Source: Candidatus Kuenenia stuttgartensis (lineage in GTDB: Bacteria > Planctomycetota > Planctomycetia > Gemmatales > Gemmataceae). From it: DNA of 32,825 nucleotides. The stretch is taken from the NCBI GenBank assembly GCA_945897965.1, contig CAMDHK010000014.1, positions 1 through 32,825 of the forward strand, in the 5' to 3' direction. Position 1 is the stretch's first letter. Each line of letters opens with the position of its first letter. Of this stretch, positions 17,070 to 25,080 are shown piece after piece. The notes under the pieces are model-generated. The model saw only the letters and a list, made by a program, of their open reading frames with translations, had not been told where the DNA came from and searched no databases. The position numbers and the translations under genes are program-made.

Positions 17070-18533
17070 TTAAGCGTTGTAAGTGGAACTTGAAACATCG
17101 CCCCCACGGCCAGTCCAATTGGTGTGGAAGAATTCACCCCTTGGTTTATCTGTTCTTTCGTAGGTATGCGCGCCAAAATAATCACGCTGAGCTTGCAACA
17201 AATTAGCAGGTAGCCGTTCTGTTCGGTAAGAATCAAAGAACGACAAAGCAGTGCTCATTGCTGGTACTGGAATGCCTTTTTTGATTGCCAAGGCAACGAT
17301 GTTTCTCCAGCCTTTTTGTGAACGTTTCATTTCTTTTTTAAAGTAACTATCAAGCAAAAGATTGCTAAGGCTTTTCTTTCGGTCGAATGCTTCTTTGATT
17401 TTACCAAGGAACCTGCTGCGAATAATGCAACCGCCTCGCCACATCAGGGCGATTCCACCATAGTTTAATTTCCACCCATACTCCTTGGCTGCAGCTTGCA
17501 TCAACATATACCCTTGGGCATAGCTGACAAGCTTAGAAGCATAAAGAGCGTCGTGAATATTTTGGATGAGTTTTTCTTTCTTACCTGAGATGTTAGGCTT
17601 GGGCCCTTTGATGGCCTTTGAAGCAATAACTCTTTCGTCTTTAAGTGCGGAAACGCATCGAGCGTAAACGGCTTCAGAAATCAGCGTTACAGGCATAGCC
17701 AATTCTTGGGAGTTGATTACAGTCCATTTGCCTGTACCTTTTTGGCCTGCTGCATCTAAGATTTTTTCAACCATAGGTTGCCCATCGATATCTTTGAAGT
17801 TTAAGATGTCTCTGGTAATTTCGATGAGATAGGAATCAAGCTCACCCTTGTTCCATTCCTCAAAAACTTTATGCATTTCATCGTAAGAAAGACCCAAACC
17901 TTTATGCAAAATATCGTAGGCTTCGCATATCAATTGCATGTCACCATATTCGATCCCGTTGTGAACCATTTTTACATAGTGACCAGCGCCACCTTCGCCC
18001 ACCCAATCACAGCAGGGGGTTCCATCTTCAACCTTTGCGGAAATATCTTGGAAGATGGCTTTGACATGATCCCAAGCTTCGGGGCTGCCGCCTGGCATAA
18101 TGCTAGGGCCCCGACGGGCACCTTCTTCACCACCTGAAACACCCGTACCAATAAATAGAATGCCCTTTGATTCCAAATATTGGGTTCGCCTTACCGTATC
18201 ACCAAAAAGGGAGTTTCCACCGTCGATGATGATGTCGCCTTTTTCAAGATGTGGAAGAATTTGTTCGATAAAGTCGTCAACCGCTTGGCCAGCTTTAACA
18301 AGCATCATGACGCGTCTTGGTTTTTTGAGCAACTTGCACATTTCTTCAATACTATGGGCGCCAATTACTTTGGTACCTTTGGCTTCTTTGGCAAGAAAAT
18401 CGTCAACCTTGGAGGTGGTTCGGTTATACGCAACCACAGTGTAACCATGATCATTCATGTTAAGAATTAGGTTTTGGCCCATTACAGCCAGACCAATTAA
18501 TGCGATATCGCCTTTGGGTTCAGAATTGCTCAT
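17070..18533 (-). CDS. gnd: 6-phosphogluconate dehydrogenase (decarboxylating)
   Basis: Oxidises and decarboxylates 6-phosphogluconate to ribulose 5-phosphate, making NADPH in the oxidative pentose phosphate pathway. From the ATG at 18533 it has 487 residues, close to the long-form enzyme of E. coli. The dinucleotide site is IALIGLAVMGQNLILNM. Substrate and catalytic motifs are GTGVSGGEEGARRGPSIMPG and GHYVKMVHNGIEYGDMQLI (catalytic Lys and His-Asn). The C-terminal helical domain contains RGGCIIRSRFL and ends RGGDVSSSTYNA. The frame extends 12 codons further, but GGAA before 18533 and family alignment favour this start. It diverges from the methyltransferase gene. Confidence 0.96.
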   Translation of the reverse strand: MSNSEPKGDIALIGLAVMGQNLILNMNDHGYTVVAYNRTTSKVDDFLAKEAKGTKVIGAHSIEEMCKLLKKPRRVMMLVKAGQAVDDFIEQILPHLEKGDIIIDGGNSLFGDTVRRTQYLESKGILFIGTGVSGGEEGARRGPSIMPGGSPEAWDHVKAIFQDISAKVEDGTPCCDWVGEGGAGHYVKMVHNGIEYGDMQLICEAYDILHKGLGLSYDEMHKVFEEWNKGELDSYLIEITRDILNFKDIDGQPMVEKILDAAGQKGTGKWTVINSQELAMPVTLISEAVYARCVSALKDERVIASKAIKGPKPNISGKKEKLIQNIHDALYASKLVSYAQGYMLMQAAAKEYGWKLNYGGIALMWRGGCIIRSRFLGKIKEAFDRKKSLSNLLLDSYFKKEMKRSQKGWRNIVALAIKKGIPVPAMSTALSFFDSYRTERLPANLLQAQRDYFGAHTYERTDKPRGEFFHTNWTGRGGDVSSSTYNA

Positions 18534-18754
18534 AGTTATTTCCATTAGAAAAGATGAAAACAGTGTCATTTAATATTTGAGGAAATGCCAAGCATTGCCA
18601 ACTCTTAATGACTTATAAATGATAATCTAGGCATAAATTGCTCGTTTGGCTAGCAAAACATAAAAATTGTAGTGAAGAAGTTTTACTGGTAATTTGTGGG
18701 CATGATAGAATATTTGATTCACGAAATGATTAGCTTAATTAAAAAGGTGCAAAA

Positions 18755-19807
18755 ATGGCAGCAAGTATTTTTCCGATGGTGTGTCCTAAGATTGATCCTG
18801 CCCCGATATTTGAGTTATTCCGCGGGAATTATGCAACAGAGTTGCTCACCGCTTCTGTTGTGCATTTTAATCTTTTTGAAGAAATAGCTCTTAACCAAGT
18901 AGGAAATGAGTCATTGAGAGCCAAATTAGGGCTTGAAAGACGAGCTTGGGTTGTGCTGATTACTGGGTTAAAAGCTTCCGGGCTATTGTTGGAAAATAAT
19001 GGGAATCTTGCCCTTTCTGAAATTGCAAAATCCACGCTTCTAAAAGATTCAAGGCATAGCATTGCTTCCTATATTGGCTTATCTGGGCAAACTTCTGGTG
19101 TGCTAGAAATGGTGAATCGACTCCGAGTATCAAAACCAGTTCATGCTGATAAGCCTGATGTAGGCGCTGCTTTTATTTTTCGTGAAGGCCTAGATTCCGC
19201 AATGGATAAAACCGAGAGTGCAATGAATCTGACTTTGTCCCTTTCTGGTAGGGCTATGAATGTTGCACCAGTGCTTGCAGAAAAACTCCCTCTTTCAGGT
19301 AATAAGATCCTTCTGGATGTTGGTGCCGGTAGTGGACTCTATTCGATTGCGTTGCTTGAAAAAAACAAAGATTTAAATGCCATACTATGGGATGGCGCAG
19401 AGGTTTTGAAAGTTGCTGATAATTTTGTAAATCAAGCAGGGCTTGCGTCAAGGGTTACAAGCCTTTCGGGTGATATGTTCGCAGATTCTGTGCCCACAGG
19501 CGTGGACGTAGTTTTGCTCTCAAATATTTTGCATGATTGGGATGAACCCGAATGCGTTCGCCTTATCAATAAACTTGTAAATGCCCTTCCAAAAGGCGGC
19601 CTGCTTCTTGTGCATGATGTGTATCTAAATGATGAGCTTGATGGTCCCTTGGAAATTGCTCTGTATTCTGCTGCTCTTTTCTCTCTTACCGAGGGTAGGG
19701 CTTATAGCAAAAAAGAATATCAGGCATGGTTAAATGAAGCAGGGATGACTTTGGTTAAAGTCATCCCTACGCTGGCTCATTGTGGAGTAATGGTTTTTTC
19801 TAAATAA
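18755..19807 (+). CDS. SAM-dependent O-methyltransferase (plant/antibiotic O-MT type)
   Basis: 350 residues in the two-domain layout of dimerising O-methyltransferases. The N-terminal winged-helix dimerisation domain has FELFRGNYATELLTASVVHF. The Rossmann domain has motif I L-L-D188-V-G-A-G-S-G, acidic residue D213 or so for the SAM ribose, and GDMF. The catalytic-type motif is SNILHDWDE, with H260 as the likely general base, followed by LPKGGLLLVHDV. AAGGTG precedes the ATG. The acceptor cannot be predicted, because the family covers phenolics, polyketides and quinone-like rings. No biosynthetic cluster surrounds it. A perfect 12-bp stem lies in the last codons. Confidence 0.88.
   Translation: MAASIFPMVCPKIDPAPIFELFRGNYATELLTASVVHFNLFEEIALNQVGNESLRAKLGLERRAWVVLITGLKASGLLLENNGNLALSEIAKSTLLKDSRHSIASYIGLSGQTSGVLEMVNRLRVSKPVHADKPDVGAAFIFREGLDSAMDKTESAMNLTLSLSGRAMNVAPVLAEKLPLSGNKILLDVGAGSGLYSIALLEKNKDLNAILWDGAEVLKVADNFVNQAGLASRVTSLSGDMFADSVPTGVDVVLLSNILHDWDEPECVRLINKLVNALPKGGLLLVHDVYLNDELDGPLEIALYSAALFSLTEGRAYSKKEYQAWLNEAGMTLVKVIPTLAHCGVMVFSK
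19741..19768. terminator. Perfect 12-bp stem-loop inside the methyltransferase 3' end
   Basis: AGGGATGACTTT (19741-19752) and AAAGTCATCCCT (19757-19768) pair perfectly around a 4-base loop. It lies within coding sequence about 40 bases before the methyltransferase stop, and 44-71 bases past the stop of convergent fabI. No long T run follows on either strand. It may end or stabilise fabI transcripts; the role is uncertain. Confidence 0.45.
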
Positions 19808-19811
19808 GTTG

Positions 19812-20693
19812 TTAGACGCCCATTACATTATAGCCACAATCAACATAAAGAACTTGGCCCGTGATTGCGGATGCCAAAGGGCTACATAAGAAGGCAGTGG
19901 CGTTTCCAACTTCATCAGCTTCTATCGGGCGTGGCAAAGGCGATCTACTGGTAGCGTGATCGATCATTTGGCCGATATCACCAATGGCTTTTGCAGCACG
20001 GGAAGCGTAAGGGCCTGCGGAAATAATATTAACCCTAATGCCTTTTGGTCCCAAATTACTTGCCAATTGTTTTGCATCAATTTGCAAAGCAGATTTTGCC
20101 GTAGACATTCCACCACCATAATGTGGAACAACTCTTTCCCCACCGATGTAGGAAAGGCCAACTACGCTTGTGCCGTCTGGCTTGTTTTCCATCAAAGGAA
20201 GTGCAGCCCTACTAAGAGCGGTAAGGGAATAAGCACTTACACTTAAAGCCGTGAGGTAAGCAGCTCTCGTTGTGTTGACAGCGGAGTTTTTTATCTCCGG
20301 GCTGAATGCAACAGCATGAATAAGAATATCAACAGATTTTACCTGCTGTGAAAGAGTATCAATCATGCCTTTGATTGAAAAATCGCCATGCTTCGCATAG
20401 CGTTTATCACCCTTGGTTTTTTCGTCGACATCGTCCATGGTGTCAAAGCTAACATCACAAGGAAGTATTTTTTCAATTTTCATGGTTCCTTGGCCGTATG
20501 GAAGAATGCGGCTTTCTGCATCAGTATCACGCTCCATGATACTTTCAACAATACCCACTAATCTTGGATGAACTGCAAAAAACAGAGTGGCGCCTGCAGC
20601 TTGTAATGTTTTTGCAATATGCCAAGCAAAACCAACATTATCACCAACACCAGTGACCAGTGCCACTTTACCTTTTAAATCGATAGGAATCAT
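19812..20693 (-). CDS. fabI: Enoyl-[acyl-carrier-protein] reductase (NADH), plant/chlamydial type
   Basis: Reduces enoyl-ACP in the last step of each fatty-acid elongation round. 293 residues, longer than E. coli FabI (262). The N-terminal cofactor site is VALVTGVGDNVGFAWHIAKT. An insertion after the CDV segment (about residues 88-104, DDVDEKTKGDKRYAKHGDFS) resembles the plastid enzyme. The active site is Y172-IGGERVVPH-Y182-GGGMSTA-K190; the Tyr-to-Lys spacing is 8, as in plant and apicomplexan enzymes, against 7 in E. coli. AGGAG sits 5 bases before the ATG. It lies 54 bp downstream of the HEAT-tail gene on the same strand and converges on the methyltransferase gene with 4 bp between them. 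Confidence 0.95.
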   Translation of the reverse strand: MIPIDLKGKVALVTGVGDNVGFAWHIAKTLQAAGATLFFAVHPRLVGIVESIMERDTDAESRILPYGQGTMKIEKILPCDVSFDTMDDVDEKTKGDKRYAKHGDFSIKGMIDTLSQQVKSVDILIHAVAFSPEIKNSAVNTTRAAYLTALSVSAYSLTALSRAALPLMENKPDGTSVVGLSYIGGERVVPHYGGGMSTAKSALQIDAKQLASNLGPKGIRVNIISAGPYASRAAKAIGDIGQMIDHATSRSPLPRPIEADEVGNATAFLCSPLASAITGQVLYVDCGYNVMGV

Positions 20694-20747
20694 GAAAGCT
20701 CCTGCAAACTCGAAACATTCAAAAGTAAGCGAAAGTAACCCCGAAAA

Positions 20748-23003
20748 TTACCTTTTGAAGGTCGAACCAGATTGGCGAATCTTGTTACCAGATTCACTTG
20801 ACCCAGAAGTTAGTTGAATAATCGCCTGATCAGCTTCCATTCGAACTCTAGGGTCCAAGTCCGTTTTCTTTTCATTAATTACTTCCAACACTTCTATAGT
20901 ATTGATTTTCATGCGTGTAAGCGAGCGTATACATGCTGCTCTTACCAATGGGGCTGGATCTTCCTTGACTGCCGTTGCTAAGGCCTGAACTGCCAGGTTC
21001 ATGGATGCCCCTCGGATTTTGGATAGTTGATCCGCAGCATACTCCCTTTGGGAAGGTTGATTTGCATTTTTTAGCATCACAACGTTCTCCATTAAAACAG
21101 TATCTGCAGGCATTACGGTGGATTCAGGTTGAATGTAAGCCATCATGTTGGCTGGCATTTGCCCTGACGTCATGCCTTGAGCCATAGCATTATCAGGATT
21201 AATTCCTTGGGGGCTAAATCCTTGGGCAGGCATACCGCCTTCGTTTGGCATTGCTGGATTAAATGCGTTTTGCATTACAACGGTTGATGCAACATCCGAA
21301 GGGATCGGCCTCTGATTTGGGACCGAGGTAAAGGCGTTTGCCATGCCTTGGGTCGGATAATTATTACCAGCCATTCTCGTAGTTGGGTAGCTGGGAAAAA
21401 GTTGCGGTGCTTGGGGTGGAATAATATTGTGTGCGATAGATGGTGCTGCAACAAGGGGTTGTCCATTGGGGTTATAAGGAATCAATCTGACAGGTGGGGC
21501 CCCTGCAGCTATAACCGACCCGTTACCTGGAGGGAGTTTTTCTTCATTTGCGTTAACTTCTTTAGGCTTGTCCAAGAAACCATAAATGCGCCCCATGGTG
21601 CGACCAAGGAAATCTGGTGTCTTAGTCTCGGTAGGTTCTTTCTTTTTGGAAAGAACTATTCTTGGTTGCCTAGGTTCTTTGATAACAATGATTGGCAGTG
21701 GGGCCGTTGTTTCTACGGTTTCTGTCCTAATTTTCGTACTAGCATTAGCTTTAGCAACTGGAACAGATTTAGGTTTTTCCTTAGGCGTTACTTTAATAGT
21801 TTCTGTTGGAGTAGTCTTGGGAGTCGATTTTTCCGCTAGTTCCGCAGTTGTTTTTGGAAAGTTTCCACCAGAAACAATCGCTTCCACTTCTTGGTTTGCG
21901 CTTTCTCTTCCCACAGCTTTTACAGCTTTCTTTGCTATTTTTTCTTCTAGCTTGGGATGTAGATAATCAATGCTTTTCAGTGGATCAGGTTTAGTCCGAT
22001 CTGCATGGGGAAGTTCATGCTCCACTGGTTGGTTTTTAGTAATGTTGGTTTTTTCCTGGGATGAATCCATTTTGCCCCAAGATTTTCGCCAATCCTGAGC
22101 TTTGGGTTGTTCAAACTCAGGCTTTTTTGTTTCTTTTGGCCCAGTGGGTTCTGCAACTCTAGATTCACTTTTAGTTACAACGGAATTCACAGTGGTAGGT
22201 GTTGTATTTTGATTACTTGAGTTCGAAGAATCGATTCCTTTATCTTTTACCTTGGCAACTAAAGGCGCTTTGTAAGGGATTTCTGTGATCGATATGACTT
22301 TTTCAGGCCCAGCACTGGTGGTAGCGACAAGGCTTTTTTCTTCATGGAGAATAATGAGTTTGTCTGTATTGGATGGTGCAGTTTTAGTAGTGAATAATTT
22401 CTTGTTTTTCTCTGGTACAACCACGACTTTATCAGCGCCTGGTGCTGGAATGGTTATGTATTCAGTAGCCAAGGGTTTTTCGGTTGAAGTAGCAACTTCT
22501 GATGTCGCTATTTCTTTTTTAATGGTTGCTGTTTCAATTTTTAATGGTTTTGTGTCTTTTTGAATCGCAGTTTGCATAGGTACAACGGTTGAGTTATTGA
22601 TAGCCGTTGTCGCCTCAACTTTGGGTAGTTCTTTTTGCAAAGTTTTTGCTATTGAAGAGTTATATTCAGGAGGAATAGGGCAATTCGCTGGCGGGGTATT
22701 GGAATTCACCCAGTGGTAGTTAGTCGTTGAATTTTTTTCTTTTGAATTTGGGTCGTTTTGAACGATGGTAATTTTCTTACCAGTTTCAAGAGCTTCTACT
22801 AAATAGCATTGTTGCCCGGTTTTATTTGTCCAAACTAAGATTAGCCTGCACTTTATTGGAGCATTGCCTTTTTCATTTACAGTTAAAAACCTGTCTTTCG
22901 GTTTTTGTATATCATTATTGCTCGGGGTTTCAGAATATGCCAATCCAATGGTTGTTCCAGTAAGTGCTAAAAACAGGGAGCTTAGCCATAATTTGCGTAA
23001 CAT
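20748..23003 (-). CDS. Secreted low-complexity protein with C-terminal HEAT-like repeats
   Basis: 751 residues from the ATG at 23003, chosen over 23021 because GGGGGA lies 7 bases upstream. A signal peptide (MLRKLWLSSLFLALTGTTIG, cut likely near AYS) predicts export. A small folded part with two cysteines follows (about 45-100). Then come about 400 residues rich in Thr, Lys, Pro, Glu and Val with degenerate repeats (ETKTP, TETIKVTPKEKPKS and similar), and a Pro/Asn/Met/Gln-rich stretch. The last 105 residues hold about two or three HEAT-like helical pairs (QREYAADQLSKIRG; APLVRAACIRSLTRM; DPRVRMEADQAIIQL). Disordered linker plus helical tail suggests a cell-envelope scaffold. Function unknown; it resembles hypothetical planctomycete envelope proteins in general style. 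Confidence 0.75.
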   Translation of the reverse strand: MLRKLWLSSLFLALTGTTIGLAYSETPSNNDIQKPKDRFLTVNEKGNAPIKCRLILVWTNKTGQQCYLVEALETGKKITIVQNDPNSKEKNSTTNYHWVNSNTPPANCPIPPEYNSSIAKTLQKELPKVEATTAINNSTVVPMQTAIQKDTKPLKIETATIKKEIATSEVATSTEKPLATEYITIPAPGADKVVVVPEKNKKLFTTKTAPSNTDKLIILHEEKSLVATTSAGPEKVISITEIPYKAPLVAKVKDKGIDSSNSSNQNTTPTTVNSVVTKSESRVAEPTGPKETKKPEFEQPKAQDWRKSWGKMDSSQEKTNITKNQPVEHELPHADRTKPDPLKSIDYLHPKLEEKIAKKAVKAVGRESANQEVEAIVSGGNFPKTTAELAEKSTPKTTPTETIKVTPKEKPKSVPVAKANASTKIRTETVETTAPLPIIVIKEPRQPRIVLSKKKEPTETKTPDFLGRTMGRIYGFLDKPKEVNANEEKLPPGNGSVIAAGAPPVRLIPYNPNGQPLVAAPSIAHNIIPPQAPQLFPSYPTTRMAGNNYPTQGMANAFTSVPNQRPIPSDVASTVVMQNAFNPAMPNEGGMPAQGFSPQGINPDNAMAQGMTSGQMPANMMAYIQPESTVMPADTVLMENVVMLKNANQPSQREYAADQLSKIRGASMNLAVQALATAVKEDPAPLVRAACIRSLTRMKINTIEVLEVINEKKTDLDPRVRMEADQAIIQLTSGSSESGNKIRQSGSTFKR

Positions 23004-23142
23004 GATCGAATCCCCCGGCATAAGGTTAAATCTATGCCAATAAATGTTTAATATACTGTTTTATTTATCGGTAATGCAGGGTATGAGCTTGAAAGCGAAT
23101 TTGACGAAAAGTCGGAATATTCAGTCGGGTGGGTAAAATAGC

Positions 23143-23175
23143 CAAGGGCCTGTTGGAAAAACCAACAGGCCCTTG
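23143..23175 (-). terminator. Strong terminator of the ExbBD/toroid operon
   Basis: CAAGGGCCTGTTGG (23143-23156) pairs perfectly over 14 bases with CCAACAGGCCCTTG (23162-23175) around a 5-base loop. It begins 24 bases beyond the stop of the toroid gene on the minus strand. A short TTTT run follows after the stem in that direction. Confidence 0.85.
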
Positions 23176-23199
23176 ATGATTTAGGTAGACAGGGCTAAA

Positions 23200-25020
23200 T
23201 TACTTCGCTCCGCCCATCTCGCGGCGGTACAAAGGCAAATGCCTATAATAGACTTCCATGGTAAGAAGAGCCATGGATGTAGCCATCAGCCTACCACCAG
23301 CATCGGCGTGAGCGCCAAGAGCATCCCAGCTACCGGAGAGCATGATTTTTTTAGGATCTGTTCCCTGAACCTGCTTGGCAATTAAAATATCACGAACGCC
23401 ATTTTTACGAACCCCAGCAACTTCAGGGCCTAGGTTCCAGAAATCCCAAGCTTCTCCACCCATGTGGTGCATAACCTGAGTTGCGTAGTAAATTTGGTAC
23501 ATGTTGTAATTTGCAGGGCTAACGCCTGGGTGAATCTTTTTCATGATTTCCACGCCTTTTAAAAGGCCGGGATTTCTTGGGTTAACACCCATGTATTGTC
23601 TGCAAAGCATACCGATAGCGGTCATTGCAGGAGCAGCTCCTGGATCTGTGTAGCCATAACCACCAGATTTTGGATCGTGCACACCATCAAGATATTTTTC
23701 AACCATTTTGTATCGTTCGGTTGGGACTTTGAGGCCAGCCATTTGGCCACTCTTTAATGCCATGGTGCACCAACCGGTTACCGAGGTGTCGCCTGGTTGT
23801 TTAGGGCCATAGCGCCAGCCACCACCATCATGCTGGGCATAAATTAAATAATCTAAAGCTCTTTGGGCAGAGATTTTGATCAAGGGATCACTTGTCATAC
23901 CATAAGCTTCGCACATAGCAATTGTTGCCAATGGGTGAGAATAAAGATCACCTCCATAATTGCCATCTTTACCTTGTTTTTTAATAAGGAAGTTGACACC
24001 ACCCATAACGGTTTTGCTGTAATCTTCCTGAGCTTTTTTGCCCGAGGGTTTATGGGTGATACCTGCAGCAAGGAAAGGTAATAAACCAAAACCAGTGCCT
24101 GCAATATCGTCATTTTTGGCTTTATCAGTAGTGTTATGCTTAATTATTTTGGAAGCAGGATTTCCGATAGGGGCACTTCGGTAATGATCACCATATTTAT
24201 TAAGTGACCAATGGCCATCGTCAGCTTGGTGCAAAGCAAAAAATTTAAGGCCTCGAGCAACAGCCGCTTCGGAAAGCGCATTGCCACCGCCTTCTGCAAG
24301 AAGTTTGTCGCGAGTCGAACCACTACGACCAGCAATACCACCAGGGGCATACACCCCGCCCATGCCGCCAAGGGAACCAACATTACTTCCAAGGCCTGAA
24401 ACATCTAGAGAGGGAGCAGCACCAGTACCGCCACCAAAACCCGGAGGGGGTGGAACATTTGCAGCAACCGTTTCAGGTGAATTTGGAATGCCAACAGATT
24501 GCGATGGATCTTCTGGGCCGGGAACACTCATCTCGTCTTTGCGATCCACATTGTATTGCGTGGGCACTTCGATATCGTTGCCCACATCGGTAACAGTTAG
24601 ATCTGGTTCTGGTTCAGATTCTTCAATTTTGGTAGGTTCATCGAGTTTGGCAGCTTGAACGGGGCCATTTTCGAACGGAACAAGCATAATTAAGAGGATC
24701 AGCAAACCGTGCATAGCGGCGCTTATAACCCCAGCACCCAATGCCCAAATAATATTTGCATAGCCAGTATTATCTTGAAGTGTTTCGGAAAGCTCAACAT
24801 GGCCAGCTTCGTGGCCGATTCCTGCGAAAACCGCCAAGCCCATGGCGGGTTTGGTGGCAGCAATAACAGGTACAGCGCCTTCGAGAAGTACCGAAGTAAC
24901 TTCTATACCCCTATCGCGGGCGATCATCTCAGCGTTTTTTTCACTTTGAGCAACAATCTTAGATTCAATGGGCTTGCCTGTCCCCTTGATTGTGCCTTTA
25001 ACAATGTAGTTTTGTGACAT
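23200..25020 (-). CDS. Membrane-anchored squalene-cyclase-repeat (alpha/alpha-toroid) protein with TonB-like topology
   Basis: 606 residues; AGGAGA lies 8 bases before the ATG. The order is as follows. A small cytoplasmic domain (1-60, YIVKGTIKGTGKPIE...ARDRGIEV) comes first. One membrane helix (about 87-116) carries S100-x3-H104-G. Next is a Glu/Pro-rich then Gly-rich linker (117-245, with EESEPEPD and NVPPPPGFGGG). A periplasmic toroid (about 250-600) has prenyltransferase/squalene-oxidase repeats, for example HQADDGHWSLN, KQGKDGNYGGD, AQHDGGGWRYG and DPKSGGYGYTD. The DxDD cyclisation motif of true squalene-hopene cyclases is not apparent, so terpene cyclisation is unlikely. It is the last gene of the ExbB-ExbD-ExbD unit, and its topology recalls TonB. 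A role as the motor's effector is inference. Confidence 0.85.
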   Translation of the reverse strand: MSQNYIVKGTIKGTGKPIESKIVAQSEKNAEMIARDRGIEVTSVLLEGAVPVIAATKPAMGLAVFAGIGHEAGHVELSETLQDNTGYANIIWALGAGVISAAMHGLLILLIMLVPFENGPVQAAKLDEPTKIEESEPEPDLTVTDVGNDIEVPTQYNVDRKDEMSVPGPEDPSQSVGIPNSPETVAANVPPPPGFGGGTGAAPSLDVSGLGSNVGSLGGMGGVYAPGGIAGRSGSTRDKLLAEGGGNALSEAAVARGLKFFALHQADDGHWSLNKYGDHYRSAPIGNPASKIIKHNTTDKAKNDDIAGTGFGLLPFLAAGITHKPSGKKAQEDYSKTVMGGVNFLIKKQGKDGNYGGDLYSHPLATIAMCEAYGMTSDPLIKISAQRALDYLIYAQHDGGGWRYGPKQPGDTSVTGWCTMALKSGQMAGLKVPTERYKMVEKYLDGVHDPKSGGYGYTDPGAAPAMTAIGMLCRQYMGVNPRNPGLLKGVEIMKKIHPGVSPANYNMYQIYYATQVMHHMGGEAWDFWNLGPEVAGVRKNGVRDILIAKQVQGTDPKKIMLSGSWDALGAHADAGGRLMATSMALLTMEVYYRHLPLYRREMGGAK

Positions 25021-25080
25021 GAATAATTCTCCTAAACTTTATTGATACTTTATTATTGCATGAATGCTTTGGGAAATCAA

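Noticed and set aside
18100-18444. 114-codon plus-strand frame opposite gnd
   Set aside because: It lies fully antisense to the strongly conserved 6-phosphogluconate dehydrogenase and shows no protein motif.
20719-20760. Inverted repeat TTCAAAAG...CTTTTGAA between the HEAT-tail gene and fabI
   Set aside because: The stem is short, with a bulge and a loop of about 19-20 bases. It could be chance in AT-rich DNA, so I did not call a terminator.
21348-21839. 163-codon plus-strand frame opposite the HEAT-tail gene
   Set aside because: It is antisense to the low-complexity region of a well-supported gene. Its Trp/Arg/Phe-rich composition is typical of a shadow frame, and no ribosome site precedes it.
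23200-25020. True squalene-hopene cyclase (hopanoid synthesis)
   Set aside because: The repeats resemble the fold, but no DxDD catalytic motif is seen, the domain is single and exported behind a membrane anchor, and no hopanoid genes are nearby.
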